A DNA stretch of 64,000 nucleotides from the NCBI RefSeq assembly GCF_051131155.1, contig NZ_CP159508.1, positions 3,348,001 through 3,412,000 on the forward strand, in the 5' to 3' direction. This stretch comes from Pseudanabaena minima. Its GTDB lineage: Bacteria > Cyanobacteriota > Cyanobacteriia > Pseudanabaenales > Pseudanabaenaceae. The notes beneath the pieces were generated by a model, which saw nothing but the letters and a program-made list of their open reading frames with translations, searched no databases and was not told the DNA's origin. The position numbers and the translations under genes were made by a program. Within the stretch, counting starts at the first letter, position 1. Every line of letters starts with the position of its first letter. Of the stretch, positions 34,054 through 44,076 are shown one piece after another.

Positions 34054-37000
34054 CTAGTTCTTTAGATTTGAGAGTTGATCAGGATCGATCACAAAGCCGC
34101 TTTTCTCGGTAGTGCTAATTCCCATGGCTCGCAGGAGTGCAGTTACCGTATCACCTTCACTAGTCAGCAAGAAGTTAAACGCGGTGGCAAGACGGCGGGT
34201 GGCTCCATCAGTAGGATTAATATTGGCTGGACTATTCGCAGAATTATTATTTAGGTCATTACCCAGCAACATACTGACAAGCTGAGTTGGTGAGGCTTCA
34301 AAGGCATAACTCCAGAGGCGATTGCGATCATCCGATGGGAAAGCAGGATCGACAGGACGAGCGATCGCGAGCAAGAAGGAATCTACGGCTGGTAATTGGG
34401 TTAACAAGGGTCTAAATTCAAGATTGGGGATTTGAATAGATGTATTAAATACTGGATTGAATTGGGGATTAAGTTGAGAATCGGGGATTGCACTTTCCAG
34501 CCAATTGGACAATCGGCGATCGGCTTCTAACAGAACCGCCAAGGGCGAAGTAGAAGTATCGGCAGTTGCCAAGGGGACAGGAGCAGTGGTAGCACTTGCC
34601 TGAGAAGTTGATGGGGTAGTTGGGGTTGTCGCAATATTAATATTGCTCTCATCTACATTCAGAGAGATATAAACTTGCGAATTTCCTGCTTGATTGGCTC
34701 TATTAGAACTCAATAAAATGCGATCGGAACTCACGCCTTTGTCTAGTAGATAGCTCCTGACAGCAAGTAATTTAAATGTTTCTAGATCCTGACCTGACAC
34801 AGCACCGAGGGCTGAGCCAGTCTGAATCTCAAACATCAAATTAGGATTGGTATTCAGTCGCTCAACCATCCGATCCAGAGTGGCATAGCTTAAGTCTGCT
34901 ATTTTACCGTCGTTGCCAACATCCACACCTACTGAAATGTTAGGATTTGCGGCACTAATATTCGAGGAACGATTAACAGGTATGGCATTAGCTTGCAAAG
35001 TAGATTGAGCATTGGGCAAGATGCTTTGCAAAAATTCGGTTGTCGGCGAATTGGATGCCATCGTTTGCAAACGGGTAGCGATCGCATTAAAGACATCGGC
35101 TTGACCACTGAGTGCAAAACTAACGGGGGTAGCATTGGCAGAGATAGCTTGATTAGAACTGTTGGCGTTAGCAATTCCACCTAAGGAGCGTAAGGTCATC
35201 TGCGTACTTGCCACACCACGTTCGAGTAAATACTTTCTTGCCGCCATCATTCGGTTTGCTGCAAGATTATCACCTGAATTCATCTCGGCAAGTGAGCCAA
35301 TATATCCTTGGATATCAATGGAGAGATTTTTATACTCTTTCAAGACTGCGGCTAAGTTTTCTAAAACCGCGATATCTGACACTGCTAACTCAACACTCTT
35401 GCCTTGACTCTCCTCTCTGAAGGTCAGCGATCGCGCCACATTCAGGCTGATAATTTGAGGACTAGAGGGAATGGCTGCTGCTAGTTTCTGCTCTGGTTGT
35501 GGTGCTTTAGCTACTGGTGCTACAGGCTCAACAGGCTCTTGTTGCTGACGTGGAGGAGTCTTTTGTAACCCAAAGCCATCAAACAACTCGTTCAGCTTTA
35601 CAGTAATTCCTGCATATAGTCCTCCTGTGGAGCGTGAACCATTAAAATCGCGATCAACATTAACGGAACCACTGCTATAACCAGCTGCTAAGCGTAAGTT
35701 AGGAGTGAGGAAATAGCCAACTTCGCCAACTAATCCTAGTTCACTGTAGCCTGCGGTTGGTTGATTAAGAAATCTAGTTTCTCCCACTAGTTCGACGTTA
35801 TAGCCAAGACGATAGGTAACTCGAAATTGCGATAAATTGGTATTCGATACACCTGTAAAATCACGGGCGATCGTGGTGGTGCTATTACGCAGGGCAAGCT
35901 TGCCATAAAATTCCCATTGCCAGTTAGGAGCATAAATTGCTTCTAGAGCAAGGGTGTGATCAGTATAGCCACTACCACTACCGATCAGCAGAGATTCAGG
36001 AACAATACTGGGGTTTTGGCGATATTCATAACGGAGGAGAACGTTGAATTTGTCATCTTCAGGATCGCGATAGGCAAGCCCGACCTTGAGATTGGAGATC
36101 GTTCCCAAACCAGAAATCAATTGATTGGCAGCACTAGATTGCTGATAGTTAAACAGCATTGTCAGGGCAGGAGATAGCTTGCCTAGAGCAGCAGCTGTAA
36201 ATACGGTATTAGTATTGGTATTATCACTGCGATGCTCAAATCTAGCACTTGCCTTGAAGTCTGGATTATCGGTATATTCCACACCGATGTTATAACTATT
36301 GCCATTTTGGAAAGTTAGAGAGCTAGAAGATTGACCAACAGCAAAGGGTTGTAAGAATGATGTTCCTGTAGTTGTGGCGGTCGTAAAGCTACCAAATATA
36401 TGCTCATAGCCAAAACTCATACGTAGCCCTGGTAGAATTTGCCAGCGTTGGTTAATCCCTAGAGAACCTTGCGTAGATGCAGCATTATTAGCTCCACCAA
36501 TCACCGAATAGCGTCCTGTAAATGTGGTATCAGTGCCGAGTTTATACTCTCCTAGTAAGTCAGCGCTAGTAATCGCTTGACCTGCTAATGCTCCAGAATG
36601 GAACCATTGCTGTCCCAATCTCGCGGTCAAGCCTTGGACAATTGTCCAATCTAGGGCTAAAACACTGCGATCAGGAATAACAGCATCGGAGCTTGCGGAA
36701 AGGCTTACTTCATTTTGGGCTGTCACTCGTAGATTATCGGCAATTGGTACACTGAGACGCGATCGCAATTGGGTTGAGTTACTCGATAAAACATTGGGGA
36801 TTTGGCGATCTTGGCGATCGCGATATAACACATCCAGATTAAGCAGAGCCGCACCGATATTTTGCTGCACGCCTAAACTAATCGTGCGAAGCGAATTATT
36901 TACTAGCGATCCAGGGATGGCTTCTTGCCTCGTATTGAGAAGATCGGCAAGGGTTGTCAATGGACGTGGCGCAATACCCACATTGTCTTCTTGGTCATAG

Positions 37001-39111
37001 CGAAATTGCAGACTAGTTGTGGGACTGATCTTGGCACTTAAATTGCCTCCGTATCGAGTTTGTCCTGGCACAAAACTAATCGTGGCATTATTGGCAAAAC
37101 CTGTTTCCGCCTTACTGTAATAGAGCTTACCGAGAATACCTGAAGCAATCTCACTGTTTAACTCAAAACGCATTGCTGAGCCGCTCACATAGCCCAAGAT
37201 CTCCGAATCATTTTGCGATCGGGCATATTCAGCAATTAGTTGAGTCTTCTCGCCAAAGGAGATGAGGGCATTCGCACCATAAAGAACAAAATTGCGAATG
37301 CCGAGACTTTCTTTAAAATAGTTTGCACCAATCCAACTAGGCTGGCTTTGACTGCGGTTGAAATGATAACGCAGTTGTCCACCATAAAGATTACTGTCAC
37401 CACCGACTTGCTCATTCTGATAAGTAACGACTATTTGACGACGCAAGAGTTGTCCAGCATCACCCAGTTGGGTTTGCAATAATGGCTGTCGAAATAGAAT
37501 GGAGCCATTGTCATAGTTAATATCGTAGTCTTTACCACGGATTAGCTCTTGACGCGAGACTACTGTACCTGCACTAAAGAAATCGATTAATTCGATAGTT
37601 ACATTCTCACTACCATTGATTAACAAACGTTTCGAGAGAAAGTAAGTGCCACTCGTGCCATTAGGGGTGATCGTGTCGCGCTGAAATCCTTTACCAACGT
37701 TGCTATAAAAGCCCGTAATTTGCAGATCGCCTAAATTAAAGTTCCCTTTGAAACCTTGCAATTGCCTTGAAATCGCACTAAACTGCTGCGATCGCGTGGC
37801 GAACTCTTCTGTCCCATAATTACCCCACATGAAGTAATCAGTACTTGCACCCTGCACAGGAGAGTTACGCTCAAAGCGCAAAAACAAGCTGTCATAGGAT
37901 GGCGTTGTGCGAGTTACGGTAGAGCTATCACCATAGACAGGATATTGTTGCTCGCAATATTTTTCTGTGCCAGCTAAGCTTCTATTGCCAGCACAGTCTT
38001 GATTGAGAGTGCGGCTGTTATTAAATGCACCTGTAAATAGCCATTCACCCACACGTCCAGTTCCAAACACTGCACCATATAGGTCAACTTGAGTACGATT
38101 GTCGCGATCGGCAGGCAAAAAGTCCCGCAAGCTGCGATAGAAGTCAGTTCCTCTTGCTCCAACCCGCAGATCAATTACCCCTGTCACCAAGGAAGGACGC
38201 AAATCAGTTTCAAACTGAACTTGCGTAAAAGCTTCCATTTGAGCATTGAGCGCTCGAATCGTCACTGTTCCCGTCTTTAATCCCGATCGCAACTGGGTTG
38301 AGAACTTTCCTTGTTTAGCTTCAACTTGAAAGCCGGGTTGTTCTGACGAAGCATCAGTACCAATAAACGTACCTTCACTAGCTTCAAGTGTGACTAATGC
38401 ATCCCAGTTGGAACGATTACCATCTTCATCAACTAATTGACCATTAACTGTCACATAGGAACGTCCATCCGCAGGAACTTTCGATTCCAACGTACTCACA
38501 ACTAATTTAGTGGGAGCACCACGAACTTTGAGATTGATGGAACTAGAAGATGATTCAGAACCGATCGCTCTTGCCGTAATCTGGTTGTCACCTGCCTGTA
38601 AAGGTACGCCATACCATGTTTGCGTAATGGTTCTATTAGTTTCATCTAATTCCGATCGCCCAATTGAACTAGGATCAACAGCTTTGCCATTCACCAAAAG
38701 CTCAATTTTGACATTGCTTGGCATTTGGATGACCACGGTTGCCGCAGGAGCATCTAAAACAGTGCCAACCGTAGGCGAAAGAATAACGATGCGTGGAGAT
38801 GAGTTGTCAGATGGATTAGGAGTATTAGCAGTTTTCGGAATATCGGTAACAGCCTCAGAAGTCTTGAGGGTACTAGGAACTTTCTCAGTAGATAAGGATT
38901 GATCTAGTTGTTGAGAATTGTTACTCTGATTAGGCTTTTCTCCAGTCTGTCGATCCGTTTGACTAGTTAAGTTGTCTTTTTGCTTAATGTCTGGATCATT
39001 TTTGATGTCAGTAACTAATTCTGCTTTGACCACTGATGTTGTCAGTAACAACATGATTTGCGGCAAAACTAAAATCCCTAACTTTACAAAAGGTGCAGAA
39101 GTGTTTTTCAT
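34054..39111 (-). CDS. Giant predicted outer-membrane beta-barrel with Ig-like and OmpA-like domains
   Basis: 1685 residues. Signal peptide (about 8-30, VLPQIMLLLTTSVVKA), a low-complexity region, then two Ig-like domains (VILSPTVGTVLDAPAATVVI; KLVVSTLESKVPADGRSYV, invasin-like) at about 100-320. Residues 330-1160 are long amphipathic strands with alternating aromatic/polar residues (LRYDQEDNVGIAP, LRYEYRQNPSIVPESL), typical of a large TonB-receptor-like barrel, with no plug domain recognised. Residues 1200-1570 hold two degenerate OmpA-like domains (AARKYLLERGVASTQMTLRS and AVRSYLLDKGVSSDRILLSS). The C-terminal 130 residues are unassigned. The start codon overlaps the preceding stop (TAATG). 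It is the likely membrane conduit or anchor of the surface system (inference). Confidence 0.8.
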   Translation of the reverse strand: MKNTSAPFVKLGILVLPQIMLLLTTSVVKAELVTDIKNDPDIKQKDNLTSQTDRQTGEKPNQSNNSQQLDQSLSTEKVPSTLKTSEAVTDIPKTANTPNPSDNSSPRIVILSPTVGTVLDAPAATVVIQMPSNVKIELLVNGKAVDPSSIGRSELDETNRTITQTWYGVPLQAGDNQITARAIGSESSSSSINLKVRGAPTKLVVSTLESKVPADGRSYVTVNGQLVDEDGNRSNWDALVTLEASEGTFIGTDASSEQPGFQVEAKQGKFSTQLRSGLKTGTVTIRALNAQMEAFTQVQFETDLRPSLVTGVIDLRVGARGTDFYRSLRDFLPADRDNRTQVDLYGAVFGTGRVGEWLFTGAFNNSRTLNQDCAGNRSLAGTEKYCEQQYPVYGDSSTVTRTTPSYDSLFLRFERNSPVQGASTDYFMWGNYGTEEFATRSQQFSAISRQLQGFKGNFNLGDLQITGFYSNVGKGFQRDTITPNGTSGTYFLSKRLLINGSENVTIELIDFFSAGTVVSRQELIRGKDYDINYDNGSILFRQPLLQTQLGDAGQLLRRQIVVTYQNEQVGGDSNLYGGQLRYHFNRSQSQPSWIGANYFKESLGIRNFVLYGANALISFGEKTQLIAEYARSQNDSEILGYVSGSAMRFELNSEIASGILGKLYYSKAETGFANNATISFVPGQTRYGGNLSAKISPTTSLQFRYDQEDNVGIAPRPLTTLADLLNTRQEAIPGSLVNNSLRTISLGVQQNIGAALLNLDVLYRDRQDRQIPNVLSSNSTQLRSRLSVPIADNLRVTAQNEVSLSASSDAVIPDRSVLALDWTIVQGLTARLGQQWFHSGALAGQAITSADLLGEYKLGTDTTFTGRYSVIGGANNAASTQGSLGINQRWQILPGLRMSFGYEHIFGSFTTATTTGTSFLQPFAVGQSSSSLTFQNGNSYNIGVEYTDNPDFKASARFEHRSDNTNTNTVFTAAALGKLSPALTMLFNYQQSSAANQLISGLGTISNLKVGLAYRDPEDDKFNVLLRYEYRQNPSIVPESLLIGSGSGYTDHTLALEAIYAPNWQWEFYGKLALRNSTTTIARDFTGVSNTNLSQFRVTYRLGYNVELVGETRFLNQPTAGYSELGLVGEVGYFLTPNLRLAAGYSSGSVNVDRDFNGSRSTGGLYAGITVKLNELFDGFGLQKTPPRQQQEPVEPVAPVAKAPQPEQKLAAAIPSSPQIISLNVARSLTFREESQGKSVELAVSDIAVLENLAAVLKEYKNLSIDIQGYIGSLAEMNSGDNLAANRMMAARKYLLERGVASTQMTLRSLGGIANANSSNQAISANATPVSFALSGQADVFNAIATRLQTMASNSPTTEFLQSILPNAQSTLQANAIPVNRSSNISAANPNISVGVDVGNDGKIADLSYATLDRMVERLNTNPNLMFEIQTGSALGAVSGQDLETFKLLAVRSYLLDKGVSSDRILLSSNRANQAGNSQVYISLNVDESNINIATTPTTPSTSQASATTAPVPLATADTSTSPLAVLLEADRRLSNWLESAIPDSQLNPQFNPVFNTSIQIPNLEFRPLLTQLPAVDSFLLAIARPVDPAFPSDDRNRLWSYAFEASPTQLVSMLLGNDLNNNSANSPANINPTDGATRRLATAFNFLLTSEGDTVTALLRAMGISTTEKSGFVIDPDQLSNLKN

Positions 39112-40646
39112 TACTTTGTACCTTCCTGTTTTGTATCGCTTATACCACGAGCCGCAGGGGTGACTGCAAAGTTAACCCTTCCTAATGCTCCAGGAGCAAG
39201 TCGCACTAAACGTGATTGGCTATTACGCTCAATAAAATACAAGTTAGGTGCAAGGGTATATCCTGGAACGGAAGTTAAGTCGATCGCTAAAGTGCGGCTA
39301 CCAGATAGAACACTACTGAGAGAGTAAAGTCCGTTCGCATCAGTCACTATTCGATTGCCATCATCCATATAAATCACTGCATTCGGTACACCTGGCTCAC
39401 CTGGTTGCTGTTCTCCATCAAAGTTCTTATCAACAAATACTCGTCCAACTAAGGTTCCACAATCGGACAAGATGCCTGGACGAATCCGCATCAAATGTGA
39501 TACGGGACCAGTACGAACGATTCGTCTATTATCAGTACGAGTACCTGATATAGAGGCTCGGTTAATACCATTCCCACGAATCGCATCATTGGTAACTTGT
39601 GCAGCATAGACAATGTTAAGGGGGACATTATCAGAAGCTATAGGCAGAGAAACATTGGGGCGAAAAGTCAAGCTGCGACCATTCCGTTCTACGGTTACAT
39701 TAACTGCATTCCCACCAAGCTCAGCACGAACTGAACCATCGACATATTGGAACCCTAGTGGTAAATCATCGCGAATTTCGGGATTATTAATCACCGTACT
39801 TGAGAGGTTTCTAGCATTTAAGCGATAAACAACAATATCGCCTGGCTCTGCTGCTGCGCGATCACCTGTTTTTAAAAGTTGAATTGCTTGGGCTTCACAG
39901 GTCGAGATATCCAGATTATTGACTGCCACAGCTAGACTTAAACCTACAGTTTCAGCATTAGCGATATTAATAACCCCATTTACTGAGGTAGCGTCACTCG
40001 TCGCTGAGATCGGTTCGCCATCTAAAGAAGTCGCCGTATAGCTAGCAACATTACCATTGCGCGCAGTAATTGTAATTCTGACCCGTCGTTCAGCAAGTGC
40101 TGAGTTTGCTGGTGGCTTGACAGCCAGAACATATTCTCTGCCAACATCAACTTGTCCACGACCAACATCCAACAAAAAGTTGAATCTGCCCTGATCACTA
40201 TTGACCAAGACAAAAGGATTAGCGTTATAGAAATTTGGACTTATGCCAACAGCTTGTTTTGTTTTAGGTGGTACTGTAGCAGTTAGAGAAACGGGTAAGC
40301 CAATATCACCAGTTGAGTTCAGTAGTTCATACAAGCCGACGCTGAATCCTGTGTAATCTGCCAATAAACCACCGTCACAGGAGGTCAGAACACCAAATGG
40401 GTCAATCAGAGGATTCGTAGGATTTATGCCTGACGCTGCTGATTGAAGTTGTGCAGAAAGACTCTGAAAAACAGCTCCTGAAGCATTATCAGTGTAAGTA
40501 TAGGCAGCAGTATTCCGAATTGTTTTTGTGGCTGGCTGCGCCAAACTAAACTCACATACTTGAGAAGAGCCAAACAGAAATATCGCAGTAAGGTGTAAAC
40601 TGTTTCGCAGAAAATTCTGTTTTATTGCACAATTTCGAGTTTTCAT
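39111..40646 (-). CDS. Exported DUF11 and SdrD-B-like domain protein
   Basis: About 511 residues. Signal peptide (LTAIFLFGSSQVCEFSLAQ), an N-terminal beta domain starting ATKTIRNTAAYTYTDNASG (the RNxAxxTY pattern shared with the 838-residue protein), a DUF11 domain (about 255-370: IQLLKTGDRAAAEPGDIVVY, then IRDDLPLGFQYVDGS), and a SdrD-B/carboxypeptidase-like domain (about 395-475: GRVFVDKNFDGEQQPGEPGV, IVTDANGLYSL). These folds build stalks and fibres in other surface proteins. ATG at 40646 is preferred over a TTG two codons upstream. Its stop overlaps the start of the giant barrel gene by one base, so the two are made together. Confidence 0.82.
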   Translation of the reverse strand: MKTRNCAIKQNFLRNSLHLTAIFLFGSSQVCEFSLAQPATKTIRNTAAYTYTDNASGAVFQSLSAQLQSAASGINPTNPLIDPFGVLTSCDGGLLADYTGFSVGLYELLNSTGDIGLPVSLTATVPPKTKQAVGISPNFYNANPFVLVNSDQGRFNFLLDVGRGQVDVGREYVLAVKPPANSALAERRVRITITARNGNVASYTATSLDGEPISATSDATSVNGVINIANAETVGLSLAVAVNNLDISTCEAQAIQLLKTGDRAAAEPGDIVVYRLNARNLSSTVINNPEIRDDLPLGFQYVDGSVRAELGGNAVNVTVERNGRSLTFRPNVSLPIASDNVPLNIVYAAQVTNDAIRGNGINRASISGTRTDNRRIVRTGPVSHLMRIRPGILSDCGTLVGRVFVDKNFDGEQQPGEPGVPNAVIYMDDGNRIVTDANGLYSLSSVLSGSRTLAIDLTSVPGYTLAPNLYFIERNSQSRLVRLAPGALGRVNFAVTPAARGISDTKQEGTK

Positions 40647-40734
40647 TTCCAACAGTTAACCTTAAACGCTCAAAATCTGAGTCTGAGGAGATTTGTGTAT
40701 ATTTAAGCTAGCGATCGCAGTTTTGTCCCGATCT

Positions 40735-41301
40735 CTAACGAATACGAACTTGATAGGTTGCATAGGCAATTGTCTTAGCTGAGAAATTGTCTCCAAAGCT
40801 CCATCGAATATTGGTGTACATACTGTCTGGCGCAGGACGAGTGACAATTTTGCCATTCTCTAGCTTGACCCGAATTGTGGGATTTTCGCTGTAGGTTTTA
40901 CCGCCATCAATGCTGTAGTCTAATCTCGCTCCTTCTACTTGTGGCAAAGTTGCTGAACCCAAGACATAAACTGAACCCTTGGGAATCGGTTGATTGACGA
41001 CTAACTTTTTGATTTGGCGATCGCTAATATTGCTAGCAGTCAAAACATAACGAATGGTCTCACCTGGACGGAGTGAGACATCAGTTGGCATTGGCTTCCA
41101 CTCAATACGACCAGAAGCTGTGGCAATAATTGATTGCCTTTCAGCAGCTAGTTTGAGTTGCACTGGTGCTTCTTGCTTAGCCGTTTGCGCGATCGCAGGA
41201 TCATTATTTTGCAAACTAGCTAAGCTAGGCCTTACAGTAGCAAAAGAGATAGAAGAAATAAGGGCTAGCGCACTCAATCCGATTACATTTATACGTTTCA
41301 T
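40735..41301 (-). CDS. Small exported DUF11-like protein
   Basis: 188 residues with a clear signal peptide (MKRINVIGLSALALISSISF, cleavage near SLA) and one DUF11-type Ig-like domain: LRPGETIRYVLTASNISDRQ, KLVVNQPIPKGSVYVLGSA, LDYSIDGGKTYSENPTIRV and a final strand YATYQVRIR. The start at 41301 is where the signal peptide begins; the longer frame adds an unlikely 25 residues. It lies between the 838- and 513-residue proteins of the same fold, and its single-domain size suggests a subunit or capping piece of the same structure (inference). The gap to the downstream gene is 88 bp. Confidence 0.82.
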   Translation of the reverse strand: MKRINVIGLSALALISSISFATVRPSLASLQNNDPAIAQTAKQEAPVQLKLAAERQSIIATASGRIEWKPMPTDVSLRPGETIRYVLTASNISDRQIKKLVVNQPIPKGSVYVLGSATLPQVEGARLDYSIDGGKTYSENPTIRVKLENGKIVTRPAPDSMYTNIRWSFGDNFSAKTIAYATYQVRIR

Positions 41302-41418
41302 TTGGCTTACCTGATTTACAACAATAATCAATAAATAGACATCAAGTAATTTGGAGAAGCTGGGTTTAGAAACCATTAAGAACTACTTTCTAAGTAATAA
41401 AAGCTCTAGTAGAGTTCG

Positions 41419-41451
41419 CTCAATCCCCCTGTTTTTGAGGGGGGACTGAGT
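41419..41451. repeat. Hairpin in the gap between the first two surface-protein genes
   Basis: TCCCCCT/AGGGGGA stem with loop GTTTTTG, extended by CTCA/TGAG with a bulge, inside a 184-bp gap. Similar C-tract/G-tract words occur between genes in many cyanobacteria. It could partly attenuate transcription after the first gene, raising its dosage over downstream genes. Confidence 0.5.
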
Positions 41452-41485
41452 GAATCTAAATTAATTCTTAAATGGGTTCTTAGTT

Positions 41486-44002
41486 CTAGTTCAACCTACG
41501 TTGGAAACTAAAAGTTCTACTAGCACCAGGGATAACTGTGCCAGTAACTGTATTGACATACCTTGTAACATCTGTAGCAGCAGTCAAACCAGTTTGGTCT
41601 CCACTAGAGGTAGTTGATGGATTTCCGCTGAAGAAGGTGATAGTAGAAGCTCCAGAGTCAACTGCTGAACCAACAATATTGCTAGTGTCAATTTGACCAT
41701 TGTTGTCAGAGTCTAATGCCCAGTTATTGCCAGTAGCACCACCAATAACCCCATCTTCTGTAATTACTATAGAGGAAGCATTCAGGAGAACGCTATTGCT
41801 TCCTCCTCCAGAAGAAATATTTCTATAGGTAATTCGATACTCAATAATATTGCCTGGAGCAGGAGTTTTTGCAGTGATGCTAAATGTGCCTTGAGCTCCA
41901 GTGATTGCTGGACCAGTTCCCTGTAGAAGTCGCGACTCTTTCAGTAATTGCAAGAACCCAGTGTAAACTCGGTCAATAGTAATATTTTGAGGTTCACCAG
42001 CAGTAGGTAAACCATCTGCATTCGTATCACTGAAGGCTGTAATTGGAACAGGGAATCCGCGCTCAACATTAGCAACACCCTGTGCAGCACCATCAGTCGA
42101 AAGTGGTGTACCAGCAGGCAGATTTACACTGACCCCATAACTAGCAGTACCACCATTGGCTGCAACTGCATCAATTCTTAGAGGATTTGTTGCGCTAATT
42201 GGATTTCCCCCTACAGTACCCACACCACTTACAAATGTAAAAACAGTACCATTGTAGTTGTAGGTAGCTGATAAACCTTGATAGGATATCGTCACCGATG
42301 TATTTGTAGGTAAGTCACCTGGTGTTGCTGGTGGTGTTGGTACAAGGGAAATATTAGTATTAGCAGTACCAGTATTCTGAACTGTGTTAGTAAAAGATAC
42401 TGCGGCTGGATCAAGTGTTGATCCTGGAGCAAGATTTGGAGGAATTAATGCAGACTGATTGGTAAAGTCATCGTTTTGATTAGTGGGTCCAAAGGCAGCA
42501 GGCTGTCCATTTGGTCCATTCAATAAGGAATTGGCAGCAGCCACTGCAATCGGAGTTTGGTTAACATTACCAATAGTATTGTTAGGCGCTTGGTTATTAT
42601 TACCTGTGTCTATATTCGGTGGAGTTGTGCCCCCAGGAATAAAGCCCGTATCCGTTGTCGTAGGGAAGGTTCCGGGAACAGTGCCATTATTAAAGTTACT
42701 AGGGTTTTGGTCGCCCGAATTGTCATAGATTTTGGGACCGCCACCAGCAGTTGTACCAACTACTTGAGCAATGTTGTAAATATTTGTAGGTAAGAGGGTG
42801 GCAACAGTAGTCCGAACTTGAATGTTAAAGCCAGTTACAGTAGCACCAGGCGCAACTGAAGTCACAATATTAGGATCATTAATGAAGCCTACTCTTGTCA
42901 CGGTGTTCAAAGCTGGAGCAGTAGTTGTCCAGTCAGTCACAGTTTCTGCTGTAGTAGCACCAATAGCAGTAGTACTATAAACTACCAACCAACCAATAGG
43001 AGGCGTTGGCGCAGCATTAAGAACTGTATTTGCTGGAATAGCATCAGAAACTAAGATGCGGTTACTGACGGCAGCTCCAGCTCCAGTGTTAACTGTGATT
43101 GGTGTGCCAGCCAACGCCGCAGGAGTTACGCCAGTATTGGTTAAATCATTATTCTCAACCCGTAAACTCAGACCATAAGATATCAGGTCATCATTGAGTA
43201 CAGCAAGGTCGCCTGGATTGTAAGCTGTTCTGGTCTTGAGAATAGTTGCTAGCGCTCTAGTTGCAGCAGTATTTCCTACTTGAATGCTTTGGGTGGAACT
43301 GGCTTCTCTTACCCCGTTGACTGGTGTTAAGGTGTTGTCAGAATCTACAGTGTAAACATCACCACCATCGGCAATACGTGGTTGGTTTTGAGCATCGCCA
43401 GGAGTTTGTCCTAGTCTGACACTGATCGTAGACAAGGGTGGTGCACCAGCTTGAACTGTGACGGGGACACGGACTAAGGCAGTGCCATTGACAGGAATCG
43501 CGCCAGTAGTCACGCCACCAGCAGGAATATTTAACCAAGTTACTCCTCCGTCCGTACTATATTGCAATGCTCCGTTAGACACTGCTCCTGGTAGCAACCC
43601 AGAGACGGTTGCAGATCCTGCTGTTACCGTAGCCAAATTGGGGATTTGGAAGCTGGTAGGAGCATTACCAACGTTTGTTACTGTATAGGTATAGATCAGC
43701 AGATCACCAGGTTGAACAGTACCCGCATTTTGGTCTGCAATCCCAGATCCTGCAACAGTAATACCAGCTACTTCAGCAACAGTAACTGTAACTGTGTTAG
43801 ACGTAGTATTAAGAGTACTTGTTGGGTTGTTGGGATCTACGTAAGTGCCTGTCGCCGAGTTTCGGATCACCGTGCCAGCGGGAGTAATCTGAGCTGAGGC
43901 TACTAATGGAAGCAACAATGACACGCCACCCATTGTTAATGTCGCTGCTATCAACCGATAGAATGAAGACTGTAATTTGTTTTGTGGATTAAATTTAAGC
44001 AT
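41486..44002 (-). CDS. Large exported DUF11 protein, first gene of the surface operon
   Basis: 838 residues. Signal peptide (LIAATLTMGGVSLLLPLVASA, about 17-38), then a Thr/Val/Asn-rich all-beta protein. It starts with the same fold as the 513-residue protein (GTVIRNSATGTYVDP), followed by DUF11-like Ig domains (ADQNAGTVQPGDLLIYTYTV; TRTAYNPGDLAVLNDDLISY; SVTISYQGLSATYNYNGTV; KTPAPGNIIEYRITYRNISS). The composition is extremely poor in Lys and Cys, typical of fibre proteins. No anchor motif was seen. It heads the operon after a 732-bp leader region, so it may be the major and most highly made component. Confidence 0.83.
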   Translation of the reverse strand: MLKFNPQNKLQSSFYRLIAATLTMGGVSLLLPLVASAQITPAGTVIRNSATGTYVDPNNPTSTLNTTSNTVTVTVAEVAGITVAGSGIADQNAGTVQPGDLLIYTYTVTNVGNAPTSFQIPNLATVTAGSATVSGLLPGAVSNGALQYSTDGGVTWLNIPAGGVTTGAIPVNGTALVRVPVTVQAGAPPLSTISVRLGQTPGDAQNQPRIADGGDVYTVDSDNTLTPVNGVREASSTQSIQVGNTAATRALATILKTRTAYNPGDLAVLNDDLISYGLSLRVENNDLTNTGVTPAALAGTPITVNTGAGAAVSNRILVSDAIPANTVLNAAPTPPIGWLVVYSTTAIGATTAETVTDWTTTAPALNTVTRVGFINDPNIVTSVAPGATVTGFNIQVRTTVATLLPTNIYNIAQVVGTTAGGGPKIYDNSGDQNPSNFNNGTVPGTFPTTTDTGFIPGGTTPPNIDTGNNNQAPNNTIGNVNQTPIAVAAANSLLNGPNGQPAAFGPTNQNDDFTNQSALIPPNLAPGSTLDPAAVSFTNTVQNTGTANTNISLVPTPPATPGDLPTNTSVTISYQGLSATYNYNGTVFTFVSGVGTVGGNPISATNPLRIDAVAANGGTASYGVSVNLPAGTPLSTDGAAQGVANVERGFPVPITAFSDTNADGLPTAGEPQNITIDRVYTGFLQLLKESRLLQGTGPAITGAQGTFSITAKTPAPGNIIEYRITYRNISSGGGSNSVLLNASSIVITEDGVIGGATGNNWALDSDNNGQIDTSNIVGSAVDSGASTITFFSGNPSTTSSGDQTGLTAATDVTRYVNTVTGTVIPGASRTFSFQRRLN

Positions 44003-44047
44003 ATCGGATTGATTTTCCTCAATAAAAAAGCAACAAAGTGTTTCCTT

Positions 44048-44076
44048 ATAGGTAGTGTTTAATCAACATTACCTAT
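44048..44076. promoter_or_regulatory. Inverted repeat just upstream of the surface operon
   Basis: ATAGGTAGTGTT and AACATTACCTAT pair with one mismatch around TAATC, 46-74 bp before the start codon of the first surface gene. This position fits either a repressor operator or a 5' leader stem; sequence alone does not decide. Confidence 0.45.

Noticed and set aside
34054..39111. Standard TonB-dependent siderophore receptor
   Set aside because: No plug domain or TonB box recognised, extra Ig and OmpA-like parts, and no iron-uptake genes nearby.
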